A stretch of 8,372 nt of DNA from Oscillospiraceae bacterium (GCA_017409645.1 JAFQSI010000243.1:1-8372); one strand, 5' to 3'. Numbered from the stretch's first letter, positions 1-6,436 are shown. Numbers and translations are program-made. The notes: generated by a model not told the origin, from the sequence alone.

Positions 1-469
1 CGCGGAGCTTGTCGATGCACTCGATGGCGGTGTTGGCGGCGGTGTCGAAGCCCAGGCAGTAATTGGTGCAGCCGATGTCATTGTCGATGGTGGCGGGGAT
101 GCCGATGACATTGACGCCGAACTTGCTCAGAGCCTGGGCACCCCGGAAGGTGCCGTCGCCGCCGATGGCGATGACGCTGTCCAGGCCCAGGAATTTACAG
201 GTGGAGGCGGCCTTGCGCTGGCCCTCCTCGGTCATGAATTCCTTGCTGCGGGCGGTGTAGAGGATGGTGCCGCCCCGGTTGATGATCCGGGAGACGTCCC
301 GGATCTGCAGACGGACCACATCGCCCTGGATCAGGCCGTGCCAGCCCCGGCGGATGCCGTAGACCTCGAAGCCATGGTGGATGGCGGTCCGGACCACGGC
401 CCGGACACAGGCATTCATGCCGGGGGCATCGCCGCCGGATGTCAGAACGCCGATTCTTCTAACCTTCAT
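1..469 (-). CDS. pfkA: ATP-dependent 6-phosphofructokinase, N-terminal half (runs off the left edge)
   Basis: This cytosolic glycolytic enzyme phosphorylates fructose 6-phosphate to fructose 1,6-bisphosphate using ATP. The 156 visible residues, about half of the usual ~320, hold the family signatures in order: TSGGDAPGMNA (residues 10-20, nucleotide phosphate loop), YTARSKEF (71-78, with the effector/substrate arginine region), GGDGTFRGA (103-111) and PATIDND (125-131, catalytic aspartates). Gly106 in GGDG, and Ala rather than Lys before TIDND, point to ATP rather than pyrophosphate as phosphoryl donor; this distinction is known from the family. The ATG at 469-467 is chosen because GGAGG (complement of 478-482) lies 8 bases upstream and the sequence MKVRRIGVLTSGG is the typical N-terminus. 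The gene has its own promoter at 522-550, so it is probably read separately from the methyltransferase gene upstream. The C-terminal half, including the rest of the substrate site, is outside the window. Confidence 0.97.
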   Translation of the reverse strand, partial: MKVRRIGVLTSGGDAPGMNACVRAVVRTAIHHGFEVYGIRRGWHGLIQGDVVRLQIRDVSRIINRGGTILYTARSKEFMTEEGQRKAASTCKFLGLDSVIAIGGDGTFRGAQALSKFGVNVIGIPATIDNDIGCTNYCLGFDTAANTAIECIDKLR

Positions 470-521
470 ATGAGCTACCTCCGTATTTCTGGCCGCCGGC
501 GGCGGACCTTTGTCTGCAAAC

Positions 522-550
522 AGGATACCATATTTTTCCTTAGGATACAA
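522..550 (-). promoter_or_regulatory. Probable sigma-A promoter of pfkA
   Basis: On the minus strand TTGTAT (545-550) is followed after exactly 17 bases by TATCCT (522-527). A TGG triplet directly precedes the -10 box, as in extended -10 promoters. Initiation near 515 would give a leader of about 45 bases ending at the pfkA ribosome binding site. The leader holds a 12-base GC palindrome (GCCGCCGGCGGC, 492-503) of uncertain meaning. Each hexamer matches the consensus at 4 of 6 positions. Confidence 0.6.
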
Positions 551-557
551 GGGGATT

Positions 558-592
558 GCAGGATTTTGCACGGATCTCGCAGGATTCTGCAC
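558..592 (-). promoter_or_regulatory. Two phased 14-base dyad repeats upstream of the pfkA promoter (candidate operator)
   Basis: On the minus strand GTGCAGAATCCTGC (579-592) and GTGCAAAATCCTGC (558-571) are identical except at one base and start 21 bases apart, i.e. two helical turns. The first copy is itself a dyad, GCAG-AATC-CTGC. The nearer copy ends 7 bases before the -35 hexamer, so the centres fall at roughly -50 and -70 from the inferred start. This geometry fits a dimeric activator or a repressor bound on one DNA face. The protein is unknown. Confidence 0.45.
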
Positions 593-638
593 AGGACAAT
601 GTCCGGCACGGTGCGCCTGCGCCGCCTGACGGCGGTCA

Positions 639-744
639 CCCACATCAGTCATGAAATCGCCTTAGGCGATTTCATGACAGCTTCTCCCTCAAGGGAGAAG
701 CTGGCAGAAAAAGTGCCCAAAGCACTTTTTCTGACTGATGTGGG
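639..744. repeat. Cloverleaf palindromic element: 12-bp outer stem enclosing three perfect hairpins
   Basis: A perfect 12-bp outer inverted repeat, CCCACATCAGTC (639-650) and GACTGATGTGGG (733-744), encloses three perfect hairpins packed without spare bases: 648-661 with 665-678 (14 bp, 3-base loop), 678-689 with 692-703 (12 bp, 2-base loop) and 705-716 with 722-733 (12 bp, 5-base loop). The first and third overlap the outer arms by a few bases, so the two foldings compete slightly. GC-rich sequences just outside (GCCGCCT 621-627 and AGGCGGC 755-761) can extend the pairing, giving an element of about 141 bp that ends 4 bases from the methyltransferase stop codon. No ORF of its own is visible. 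It resembles non-autonomous palindromic intergenic repeats common in gut Firmicutes. The third hairpin (AAAAAGTGC / GCACTTTTT) could also act as a bidirectional terminator for the operon ending at 766. Confidence 0.8.
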
Positions 745-765
745 GCAGCGCCGAAGGCGGCAGAC

Positions 766-1476
766 TTATCTTGCCGGCTTCCGGGCGATGATGTACCAGG
801 TGGCCACCTCCCCGCCGTCGTCGCAGAGCCGGTGGGCGCAGCTTACCAGCCCGAAGCCCGCCTGCTCCAGCAGCGCCAGAACGGCGAAGCGGTCGTGGAC
901 CCGTTCAAAAATATCCTCGGTGAAGCGGTGGACGCCGTTTTCGAAGACCTGGGTCTGCAGATGGACCCGGTCCTGGGCGGGACAGGTGATCTGGAACCGG
1001 GCGGTGATGGTGTCGTCGAACTCCAGCTCAAAGGGCTCGGCGGTGGAGATCTCCTGCTCATGGAGCAGGTCGAAGACAAACAGACCGCCGGGCGCGAGAC
1101 AGGCGTGGACATTTTCGAAGATCCTCCCCACATCGGAGAGGTCCTCGATGTGGTTCAGGGCGTCGCCGGTGCAGGTCACCAGCTCGAAGTGCATTTCGGG
1201 CCGGTAGGTGACCATGTCTGCCACATCGTAGGGGATCTCCGGACTTTCCGCCCGGGCGATGGCGATCATCCCCTCGGACAGATCCATGCCCCGGCTGCGG
1301 ATGCCTGCCGCCTGGAGGATCCGGCACAGCACGCCGGTGCCGCAGGCCAGGTCCAGGGCAGACTTCGGCTGCAGGCTATGAGCAGCCAGCCATTTCAGCA
1401 GCTGTTCGCCAAAGGCCTCCGGGTAGTAATTCCAGCCGAATTCGTTGTAGACTCTGCAGAATACGTCACTGTACAT
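766..1476 (-). CDS. Class I SAM-dependent methyltransferase of unknown substrate
   Basis: A 236-residue soluble protein with a complete Rossmann-type methyltransferase fold. DLACGTG (residues 42-48) is the glycine-rich SAM loop (motif I). GMDLSEGM (63-70) carries the acidic residue (Asp65) expected to bind the SAM ribose. DALNHI (105-110) and LAPGGLFVFDL follow as the later core strands. The N-terminal YNEFGWNYYPEAF segment and C-terminal WYIIARK strand fit small Methyltransf_11/25-type enzymes, whose substrates cannot be read from sequence. Third gene of the prmA unit: its ATG lies 3 bases after the TGA of the upstream gene, and its GGGAG site (1485-1489) sits inside that gene's last codons, so translation is probably coupled. 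Nothing looks truncated. Confidence 0.88.
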   Translation of the reverse strand: MYSDVFCRVYNEFGWNYYPEAFGEQLLKWLAAHSLQPKSALDLACGTGVLCRILQAAGIRSRGMDLSEGMIAIARAESPEIPYDVADMVTYRPEMHFELVTCTGDALNHIEDLSDVGRIFENVHACLAPGGLFVFDLLHEQEISTAEPFELEFDDTITARFQITCPAQDRVHLQTQVFENGVHRFTEDIFERVHDRFAVLALLEQAGFGLVSCAHRLCDDGGEVATWYIIARKPAR

Positions 1477-1479
1477 GGC

Positions 1480-2640
1480 TCATTCTCCCTGCGCATCGGA
1501 GTCGTCCATGGGCTCCGGTTCCTCCCCGGCGGGCTCCACGGGTTCCTCCTGCTCCGGGTCCTCCGGCTCCTCCTCGGCTGCGCCCTCCGGGGGCAGCTGG
1601 GTGGTCACGCCGATGGGCAGGGGCCGCAGGACGCCGAAGGCGTCGAAGCGGGTGTCGCTGACCTCCGTCAGGTAAACCAGATTGATCTGGGTGTCGGGCA
1701 CGGCTGCGGTCTCCGCCACGCTCTGGACCAGGGAGGCGTCCACACCATCCCGGTACAGCCGGGTCCGGCCCTCGGGCAGGACGAAGCCCTCCTCGTTGCA
1801 CAGGAAGCTGACGCAGAATTCTGCGGTGGCCAGATTGTAGGCCAGATGCTGGGCGGTTTCGTTCAGGGCCGTCAGCTTGTCGCCCTCGTAGAGGATGTCG
1901 GTGGTGGGCGGGAAGCAGAAATCGGTGAAGACCACCTCGTCAAAGCCCATGTCCCGCAGCTCCGTGGCGATGTCGATCAGCCGGGTCCGGGTGCCGTTCT
2001 TCACGGGGTCCAGCCAGTAGCACCGGTCGGAGCCGGCCCAGAGATAGCCGCCGGAGGAATGGAGGATGCCGTAGGAGGTGTTTTTCAGACCGAAGGCCTG
2101 ATCCCGGAAGGCGGGCACACAGGCGATGGTGTAGTAGTCCGCCCGGGCCAGATAATCGATCAGCTCCTCCAGTGCGTCGGTATCCACCTTGCCGCTGACC
2201 TTGGCGTCGGGGATGGCGGTGTTGTAGTAGAAGGTGCCGGTGCCGGATTTCAGCTCCAGCATGATGGCAGTCCCCTTGGGCTGCTCCCGGATGAATTTGT
2301 CCACCTCAGAGAGGTCGCCGGAGAGCATTTCCAGGGTGATGTAGCGGCCGCTGAGCTGGGCCAGCTCCCGGGACCGCTCCTCCAGGGGCTCGCTGCCGTC
2401 GTTGAAGCGGATGTTGATGGCCATCTGCTCCGGGGGCTCGGCCACGGTGAAGGTGCCGGGGGTCACCCAGTCGAAGTCCAGCCGGACGCCATCCCGGGAG
2501 TAGACCACGAACCGGCCCAGCCACAGGATCCAGCACAGCCACACCGTCAGGATCAAAGCCAGCGTGCCGCCCAGGATCACCGCGGCGGTCTTCATGCGCT
2601 TGCGGGTCCGGTAGGTCAAATTGGGAAGCTTCAGCATCAT
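1480..2640 (-). CDS. Membrane-anchored putative glycoside hydrolase-like protein (DUF4015-like)
   Basis: A 386-residue protein with a basic N-terminus (RTRKRMK), one hydrophobic segment at about 18-41 and no visible cleavage site, so probably a signal-anchored protein with its bulk outside the cell. Residues ~100-330 resemble the putative glycosyl hydrolase (DUF4015) TIM-barrel family: a segment ending in TAIMLELKSGTG (123-135), ALEELIDYLARADYYTIACVPAFRD (split over 156-180), a W-L-D-P strand near 209-212, and GFDEVVFTDFCFP (232-244), which matches the family's GFDEIQFDYVRFP-type strand, though the acidic residue is shifted by one position. From ~350 the protein ends in a Glu/Pro-rich tail, likely disordered. 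Its start ATG overlaps the prmA stop as ATGA, with GGAGG 8 bases before. The family is linked to cell-surface polysaccharide, but catalytic activity is unproven here. Confidence 0.65.
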   Translation of the reverse strand: MMLKLPNLTYRTRKRMKTAAVILGGTLALILTVWLCWILWLGRFVVYSRDGVRLDFDWVTPGTFTVAEPPEQMAINIRFNDGSEPLEERSRELAQLSGRYITLEMLSGDLSEVDKFIREQPKGTAIMLELKSGTGTFYYNTAIPDAKVSGKVDTDALEELIDYLARADYYTIACVPAFRDQAFGLKNTSYGILHSSGGYLWAGSDRCYWLDPVKNGTRTRLIDIATELRDMGFDEVVFTDFCFPPTTDILYEGDKLTALNETAQHLAYNLATAEFCVSFLCNEEGFVLPEGRTRLYRDGVDASLVQSVAETAAVPDTQINLVYLTEVSDTRFDAFGVLRPLPIGVTTQLPPEGAAEEEPEDPEQEEPVEPAGEEPEPMDDSDAQGE

Positions 2641-3614
2641 ACCGTCGCCCTCCCGGCCACCAGACTGCGCCAGTCCTCCCTGGCCTTCGTCGCCAGGATG
2701 GTCAGACCGGCCTTCTCCAGGGCGGCGTGGACATCACATTCCCGGACATCCAGGATGCCGGAGCAGATGACCCTGGTGTTTTCGTCCATAAAGTGCTTCA
2801 GCACCGGAGCCAGGCCGATGATGACGTCGGCCACGATGTTGACGAAGACCAGATCGTAGTGCTTTTTGCTCAAGGCTTCCATCAGCTCCCGGTCCTCGGT
2901 GACGTTGCCGGTGACGGCGTCGAAGCGGTCGGGGCCGAAATCATTGAACCCGGCGTTCTCCCGGGCGATGTCCTCGGCCTTGGGGTCGATGTCCACGCCG
3001 ATGGCGCTCTTCGCGCCCAGCCGCAGGGCGGCGATGGAGAGGATGCCGCTGCCGGAGCCCAGATCGATGACGTCCATGCCGGGCTTTACCAGCTCCTCCA
3101 TGAATTCCATGCACATCTGGGTGGAGGGGTGGGCGCCGGTGCCGAAGGTCAGACCGGGATCCAGGATGACGGGGATCCGGTCACCGGATTCCGGGTTCCA
3201 GCAGGGGACCACGATCAGCCTTTCGCCCACGGGCTGGGGGGGATAGCTGTCGCGCCAGCTCTCCTCCCAGTTTGTCTCGGGCAGCAGGGCGGAGCTGATC
3301 TCCAGAGTGCCCAAATTTTTGCCGGGGCTGCGGCGCTTCAGTGCCTCCAGGAGCTTTTCGAGTTTGACGAGCTGCTTTTCCTCGGTGCCGTCGACTTCCA
3401 GGTAGAGCTTGATCCGGCTCAGACCCTGAAGCTCCTGCTGAAATTCCTCGTCGATGTAGTCCCAGTATGCCCGGTTGTCCTCCAGGAAATTCTCATATTC
3501 TGCCTGGTCTTCCACCACCAGGCTGTCAAAGCCGCCGGCGGTCAGGGCCGCGGCCACGGCTTCGATCCCCGCCGATGCGGTCTGGATGGTTACTTCCAAA
3601 TAATCCATTGTCAT
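2637..3614 (-). CDS. prmA: Ribosomal protein L11 methyltransferase
   Basis: PrmA methylates ribosomal protein L11 with SAM in the cytoplasm. At 325 residues it is close to the usual ~310-315. The N-terminal substrate-recognition domain begins with YLEVTIQT. NWEESW (115-120), DPGLTFGTGAHPST (152-165, a family hallmark), DLGSGSGILSIAA (184-196, SAM motif I), GVDIDP (206-211) and NIVAD (259-263, equivalent of the NILAN/D active-site motif) follow in order. The start is uncertain: the first ATG (3614) is only 4 bases from GGGAG (3619-3623), while the second ATG (3608, giving MDYLEV) is 10 bases away; either is possible. In many Firmicutes prmA lies near dnaJ and rsmE. Here it is instead the first gene of a unit with a glycoside-hydrolase-like gene and a second methyltransferase, read from the promoter at 3640-3668. 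Confidence 0.96.
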   Translation of the reverse strand: MTMDYLEVTIQTASAGIEAVAAALTAGGFDSLVVEDQAEYENFLEDNRAYWDYIDEEFQQELQGLSRIKLYLEVDGTEEKQLVKLEKLLEALKRRSPGKNLGTLEISSALLPETNWEESWRDSYPPQPVGERLIVVPCWNPESGDRIPVILDPGLTFGTGAHPSTQMCMEFMEELVKPGMDVIDLGSGSGILSIAALRLGAKSAIGVDIDPKAEDIARENAGFNDFGPDRFDAVTGNVTEDRELMEALSKKHYDLVFVNIVADVIIGLAPVLKHFMDENTRVICSGILDVRECDVHAALEKAGLTILATKAREDWRSLVAGRATV

Positions 3615-3639
3615 ACTTCTCCCATTTTAGGATATCCCT

Positions 3640-3668
3640 ATTCTACCGCAAACCGGGCGTTATGGCAA
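3640..3668 (-). promoter_or_regulatory. Sigma-A promoter of the prmA unit
   Basis: On the minus strand TTGCCA (3663-3668) and TAGAAT (3640-3645) each match the consensus at five of six positions and are spaced by exactly 17 bases. Initiation near 3633 would leave a short leader of about 20 bases that holds the GGGAG site. No other promoter of similar quality is seen upstream of prmA. Confidence 0.75.
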
Positions 3669-3722
3669 CCACCGGAATATTTAAATTTTTCGGAACATCT
3701 ATCTATTTCCGGCAAAGTGCGC

Positions 3723-3728
3723 TATAAT
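3723..3728 (+). promoter_or_regulatory. Candidate -10 box of the ymfF-ymfH-lgt unit
   Basis: A perfect TATAAT faces the ymfF-like gene, about 80 bases before its start codon. The bases at the expected -35 position (around 3700-3705, TATCTA) are poor, so the promoter may be weak or need an activator. A small inverted repeat CGGAA...TTCCG (3691-3695 with 3707-3711) overlaps this -35 region and could be a protein-binding site. Confidence 0.4.
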
Positions 3729-3747
3729 ACAAAAACTACACAGGATT

Positions 3748-3787
3748 GACGGGAAAACTGTCAACTGTCCACTGTCAACTGTCAACT
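3748..3787. repeat. Short tandem repeat of the GTTGACAG type in the ymfF leader
   Basis: Between the TATAAT box and the ymfF ribosome binding site the sequence repeats ACTGTCAACTGTC with one variant unit (TCC for TCA). Read on the minus strand it is GTTGACAGTTGACAG, then GTGGACAGTTGACAG. The same rhythm (TTGA..A.TGGA) recurs in the AT-rich repeat at 6341-6407, so the two may belong to one family of heptad-like intergenic repeats. Confidence 0.6.
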
Positions 3788-3806
3788 CGAATCCAAGGAG
3801 TTTTCT

Positions 3807-5075
3807 ATGATCCAAACGATAAATCTCACCCCCGGTGTGGTGCTGCGGCACTATCCGGATCATCGCTTCAAGACTGCGATCCTCAGCGTCCAGCTGCTGC
3901 GGCCCATGTGCCGGGAGGAGGCGGCGCTGAATGCGCTGCTGAGCAGCGTCCTGCTGCGGGGCTGCAAAAATTACCCCGACATGCGCGCCATCACCGCCCG
4001 GCAGGACGAGCTGTACGGCGTGTCCGTTTCCCCGCTGCTGCGCCGCGTGGGCAACATCCAGACCGTCGGCCTGTTCTGCGGCTTTCTGGAGGACCGGTTT
4101 GCCCTGCCCGGCGAGCAGATCATGGCCCCGGCCTTCGAGCTGCTGCGCCAGCTGCTGCTGGAGCCGAAGACTGTGGAGGGCTGCTTCGACCCGGAATTCG
4201 TCGAAAGTGAGAAGCGCAATCTGATCGCCGACATCGAATCCGAGCTGAACGACAAGCGCTCCTACGCCGCCACCCAGATGCTGCGGCACCTGTGCGACGG
4301 CGACAGCTTCGCCGTGCCCATCCGGGGAACCGTGGAGGATGTCCGGGCCATCACGCCCCGGAGCCTTTACGAGCATTATCAGAAGATCCTGCGGACCAGT
4401 CCCGCGGAGATCTTCTACGTTGGCTCTGCCTCCGCCGAAGAGACGGCCCGGTGTCTGATGCCCCTGGCCAATGCCCTGGCCGCAGAGCCCATGGCGCTGC
4501 CGGAGCAGACCACCCTGAATCTGACCGCTCCGGAACGGGAATTTTCCGAGACGATGGACATCAACCAGGGCAAGCTCTCTATGGGCTTCGTCACGCCGGT
4601 GGACTACTGGCACCCGGATTACATCGCCATGCAGGTCTTCAACGCGGTCTACGGCGCGGGCATGACCAGCAAGCTCTTTATGAACGTCCGGGAGAAGCTG
4701 TCGCTGTGCTACTACGCCGGCTCCGGCTACTATGGCTCCAAGGGCATCGTCACCGTGTCCTCGGGCATCGACGAGTGCAACTATGAGACGGCCAAGGCGG
4801 AGATCCTGCGCCAGCTGCAGCTGACCGCCGACGGTCAGATCACCGACGCGGAGCTGTCCGCGGCCAAGAGCGCCATCATCTCGGGGCTGCGGTCCGTGCC
4901 GGATTCCCCCCGGGCGCTGGAGGGCTTCTACGGCACGCTGTACCTGTGCGGCCGGACCGACGACCTCCGGGAGCGGATCGAGGCGGTGGAGCGGGTCACG
5001 GCGGAGGATGTGGCCCGGTGCGCCGGGACCCTGAAGCTGCACACCGTATTTTTCCTGAAGGGGGAGGCAAAATGA
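3807..5075 (+). CDS. ymfF: M16-family peptidase-like protein, catalytically inactive subunit (YmfF-like)
   Basis: A 422-residue protein with the two-lobed M16 (insulinase/mitochondrial processing peptidase) architecture. The zinc motif HxxEH is absent: the segment that should carry it reads EEAALNALLSSVLLRG (residues 37-52), so it should not bind zinc. The following YPDMRAITARQDELYGVSVSP is typical of the Bacillus YmfF group. In Firmicutes this inactive member is encoded next to an active M16 partner, and current family names link the pair (also written YfmF/YfmH) to EF-P 5-aminopentanol modification; the exact role is unsettled. No signal peptide is seen. AAGGAG (3795-3800) lies 6 bases before the ATG. 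The stop codon overlaps the ymfH start as ATGA, fitting 1:1 production of a heteromeric complex. Confidence 0.88.
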   Translation: MIQTINLTPGVVLRHYPDHRFKTAILSVQLLRPMCREEAALNALLSSVLLRGCKNYPDMRAITARQDELYGVSVSPLLRRVGNIQTVGLFCGFLEDRFALPGEQIMAPAFELLRQLLLEPKTVEGCFDPEFVESEKRNLIADIESELNDKRSYAATQMLRHLCDGDSFAVPIRGTVEDVRAITPRSLYEHYQKILRTSPAEIFYVGSASAEETARCLMPLANALAAEPMALPEQTTLNLTAPEREFSETMDINQGKLSMGFVTPVDYWHPDYIAMQVFNAVYGAGMTSKLFMNVREKLSLCYYAGSGYYGSKGIVTVSSGIDECNYETAKAEILRQLQLTADGQITDAELSAAKSAIISGLRSVPDSPRALEGFYGTLYLCGRTDDLRERIEAVERVTAEDVARCAGTLKLHTVFFLKGEAK

Positions 5076-6361
5076 AAAAGACATACTATCCCCGTCTGGA
5101 TGAGACGCTTTGCAGCACCGTGCTTCCCAACGGCCTGACGGTCCTGGTGCTGCCCAAGCCCGGCTTTACCCGGAAAATCGCCTATTTCGTCACCAACTAC
5201 GGCTCCGTCCACACGGCCTTTACCATGGACGGCAAGCATTACACCACCCCCGCCGGCGTGGCCCACTACCTCGAGCATAAGATGTTCGACCTGCCCGGCC
5301 GGGACGTGACCGAGGAATTCGCCGCCCTGGGCGCCAGCCCCAATGCCTTCACCTCCTACGGTATGACCGCCTACTATTTCTCCTGCACCGACAATTTCAC
5401 CCCCGCCCTGCGGCTGCTGCTGGAATTTGTCTCCACCCCCTATTTTACGGAGGAGAGCGTGGAAAAGGAGCGGGGCATCATCGCCCAGGAGATCCTGATG
5501 TACGCCGACTCCGCCGACTCGGTGGTGGTGGAGGAGATGAACCGGGGCCTGTATGCCCATCATCCCGTCCGGGTGCCCATCGCGGGCACCGTGGAGTCCA
5601 TTCAGGATATCACCCCCCAGACCCTCTACGACTGCCACAGGGCCTTCTACCACCCGGCCAACATGGTGCTGTGCGTGGTGGGCGATGTGGACCCCGGGGA
5701 GGTGGCTGCCATCGCGGAGGAGCTGCTGCCCAGGGAACGGCACAGCGTTGCCGTCCCCGATTACGGCCCTGCGGAGCCGGAAAACGCCGTCACCGCCGTC
5801 TCCCGGCAGGAGATGGATGTGGCCATGACCACCTTCCAGCTGGCCTTCAAGTGTCCCGCGCCCCCCACCGGTCCGGAATTCGCCCGGCAGGAGCTGGTGG
5901 CGGCCCTGGCGGCGGAGATGCTCTTCGGCCAGTCCAGCCAGCTGTATCAGTGGCTGTATGAGGACGGGTTCATCGATTCCAGCTTCGGCGGCGGCGAGGA
6001 ATTCGGCGCAGGCACCGCCATTTTGACCTGCGGCGGCGATTCCAGGGACCCGGAGGAGGTGCGAAACTGCATCCTGAACGAGGCGAAGTACCTTGCCGAA
6101 AACGGCCTGGACCAGGCCGCCTTCGACCGGGTCAAGCGCAGCTTCCTGGGCATCCGGTTCAAGAATCTGACCTCCTTCGACGGCACCTGCTTCCGGCTGG
6201 TGGCCTACCATATGGAGGGCTGCGATTTCTTTGATTTCCCGAAGCTCTTTGAATCCGTCACCATCGACGAGGTCCGGCAGTACATCGCCGACAATGTCAG
6301 ACCGGAAACCTGCAGCCTCGCCATCGTAGACCCCAGAGGGAAATTGAAAGTTGATAATTGA
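5072..6361 (+). CDS. ymfH: M16-family zinc metallopeptidase, active subunit (YmfH-like)
   Basis: A 429-residue protein with an intact M16 zinc site: H65-Y-L-E68-H69 (HxxEH) and, 71 residues later, Glu140 in RGIIAQEI as the probable third zinc ligand. PNAFTSYGMTAYYF (90-103) and GTVESIQDIT are further family segments; the second inactive lobe fills the C-terminal half. It presumably forms a dimeric peptidase with the preceding YmfF-like protein; the substrate is unknown, with a proposed link to EF-P modification in Firmicutes. The start at 5072 is chosen over an in-frame upstream ATG at 4946 because it has GGGGGAGG directly before it, overlaps the previous stop as ATGA, and begins MKKTYYPRLDE. 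The last few residues (KLKVDN) and the TGA lie within an AT-rich repeat, so the native C-terminus may have been replaced. Confidence 0.9.
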   Translation: MKKTYYPRLDETLCSTVLPNGLTVLVLPKPGFTRKIAYFVTNYGSVHTAFTMDGKHYTTPAGVAHYLEHKMFDLPGRDVTEEFAALGASPNAFTSYGMTAYYFSCTDNFTPALRLLLEFVSTPYFTEESVEKERGIIAQEILMYADSADSVVVEEMNRGLYAHHPVRVPIAGTVESIQDITPQTLYDCHRAFYHPANMVLCVVGDVDPGEVAAIAEELLPRERHSVAVPDYGPAEPENAVTAVSRQEMDVAMTTFQLAFKCPAPPTGPEFARQELVAALAAEMLFGQSSQLYQWLYEDGFIDSSFGGGEEFGAGTAILTCGGDSRDPEEVRNCILNEAKYLAENGLDQAAFDRVKRSFLGIRFKNLTSFDGTCFRLVAYHMEGCDFFDFPKLFESVTIDEVRQYIADNVRPETCSLAIVDPRGKLKVDN

Positions 6362-6407
6362 AAATGGAAAATTACCCTATCATTTTCAACTTTCCATTTT
6401 CAATTTT
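6341..6407. repeat. AT-rich hairpin repeat between ymfH and lgt
   Basis: AATTGAAAATGGAAA (6356-6370) pairs perfectly with TTTCCATTTTCAATT (6391-6405), and two more pairs follow one mismatch. The loop is about 14 bases. A partial further copy, AAATTGAAAGTTGATAATTG, lies just upstream (6341-6360). The tract is sharply AT-rich against its GC-rich surroundings. It overlaps the end of ymfH and supplies its TGA (6359-6361). The right arm ends in TTTT, so it may work as a weak terminator or RNA-stabilising hairpin between ymfH and lgt; this is inference. Confidence 0.75.
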
Positions 6408-6436
6408 ACATTCCGTAAACTGAAAGGAGCGAGCCA

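Noticed and set aside
470..521. Riboswitch in the pfkA leader
   Set aside because: The inferred leader is only about 45 bases with one short GC palindrome, too small for a known riboswitch fold.
558..592. CRISPR-like repeats
   Set aside because: There are only two 14-base copies with a 7-base gap; spacing and length do not fit a CRISPR array.
338..1207. Plus-strand ORF of 289 codons across the pfkA promoter and cloverleaf element
   Set aside because: It crosses an evident promoter and a palindromic repeat and is antisense to pfkA and the methyltransferase gene.
832..2859. Long plus-strand ORF of 675 codons
   Set aside because: It lies antisense to the methyltransferase, glycoside-hydrolase-like and prmA genes, is Gly/Val/His/Gln-rich with no recognisable domain, and is a typical shadow of GC-rich coding DNA.
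4946..5071. Upstream in-frame ATG extending ymfH by 42 residues
   Set aside because: The extension is Gly/Arg-rich, overlaps the ymfF coding frame and lacks a ribosome binding site; the ATG at 5072 has GGAGG and the ATGA overlap.
3699..5084. Minus-strand ORF of 461 codons opposite ymfF
   Set aside because: Antisense shadow of the M16 gene; no motif, no ribosome binding site and biased composition.
4928..6211. Minus-strand ORF of 427 codons opposite ymfH
   Set aside because: Antisense shadow; His/Gly/Gln-rich repeats of low complexity and no family signature.
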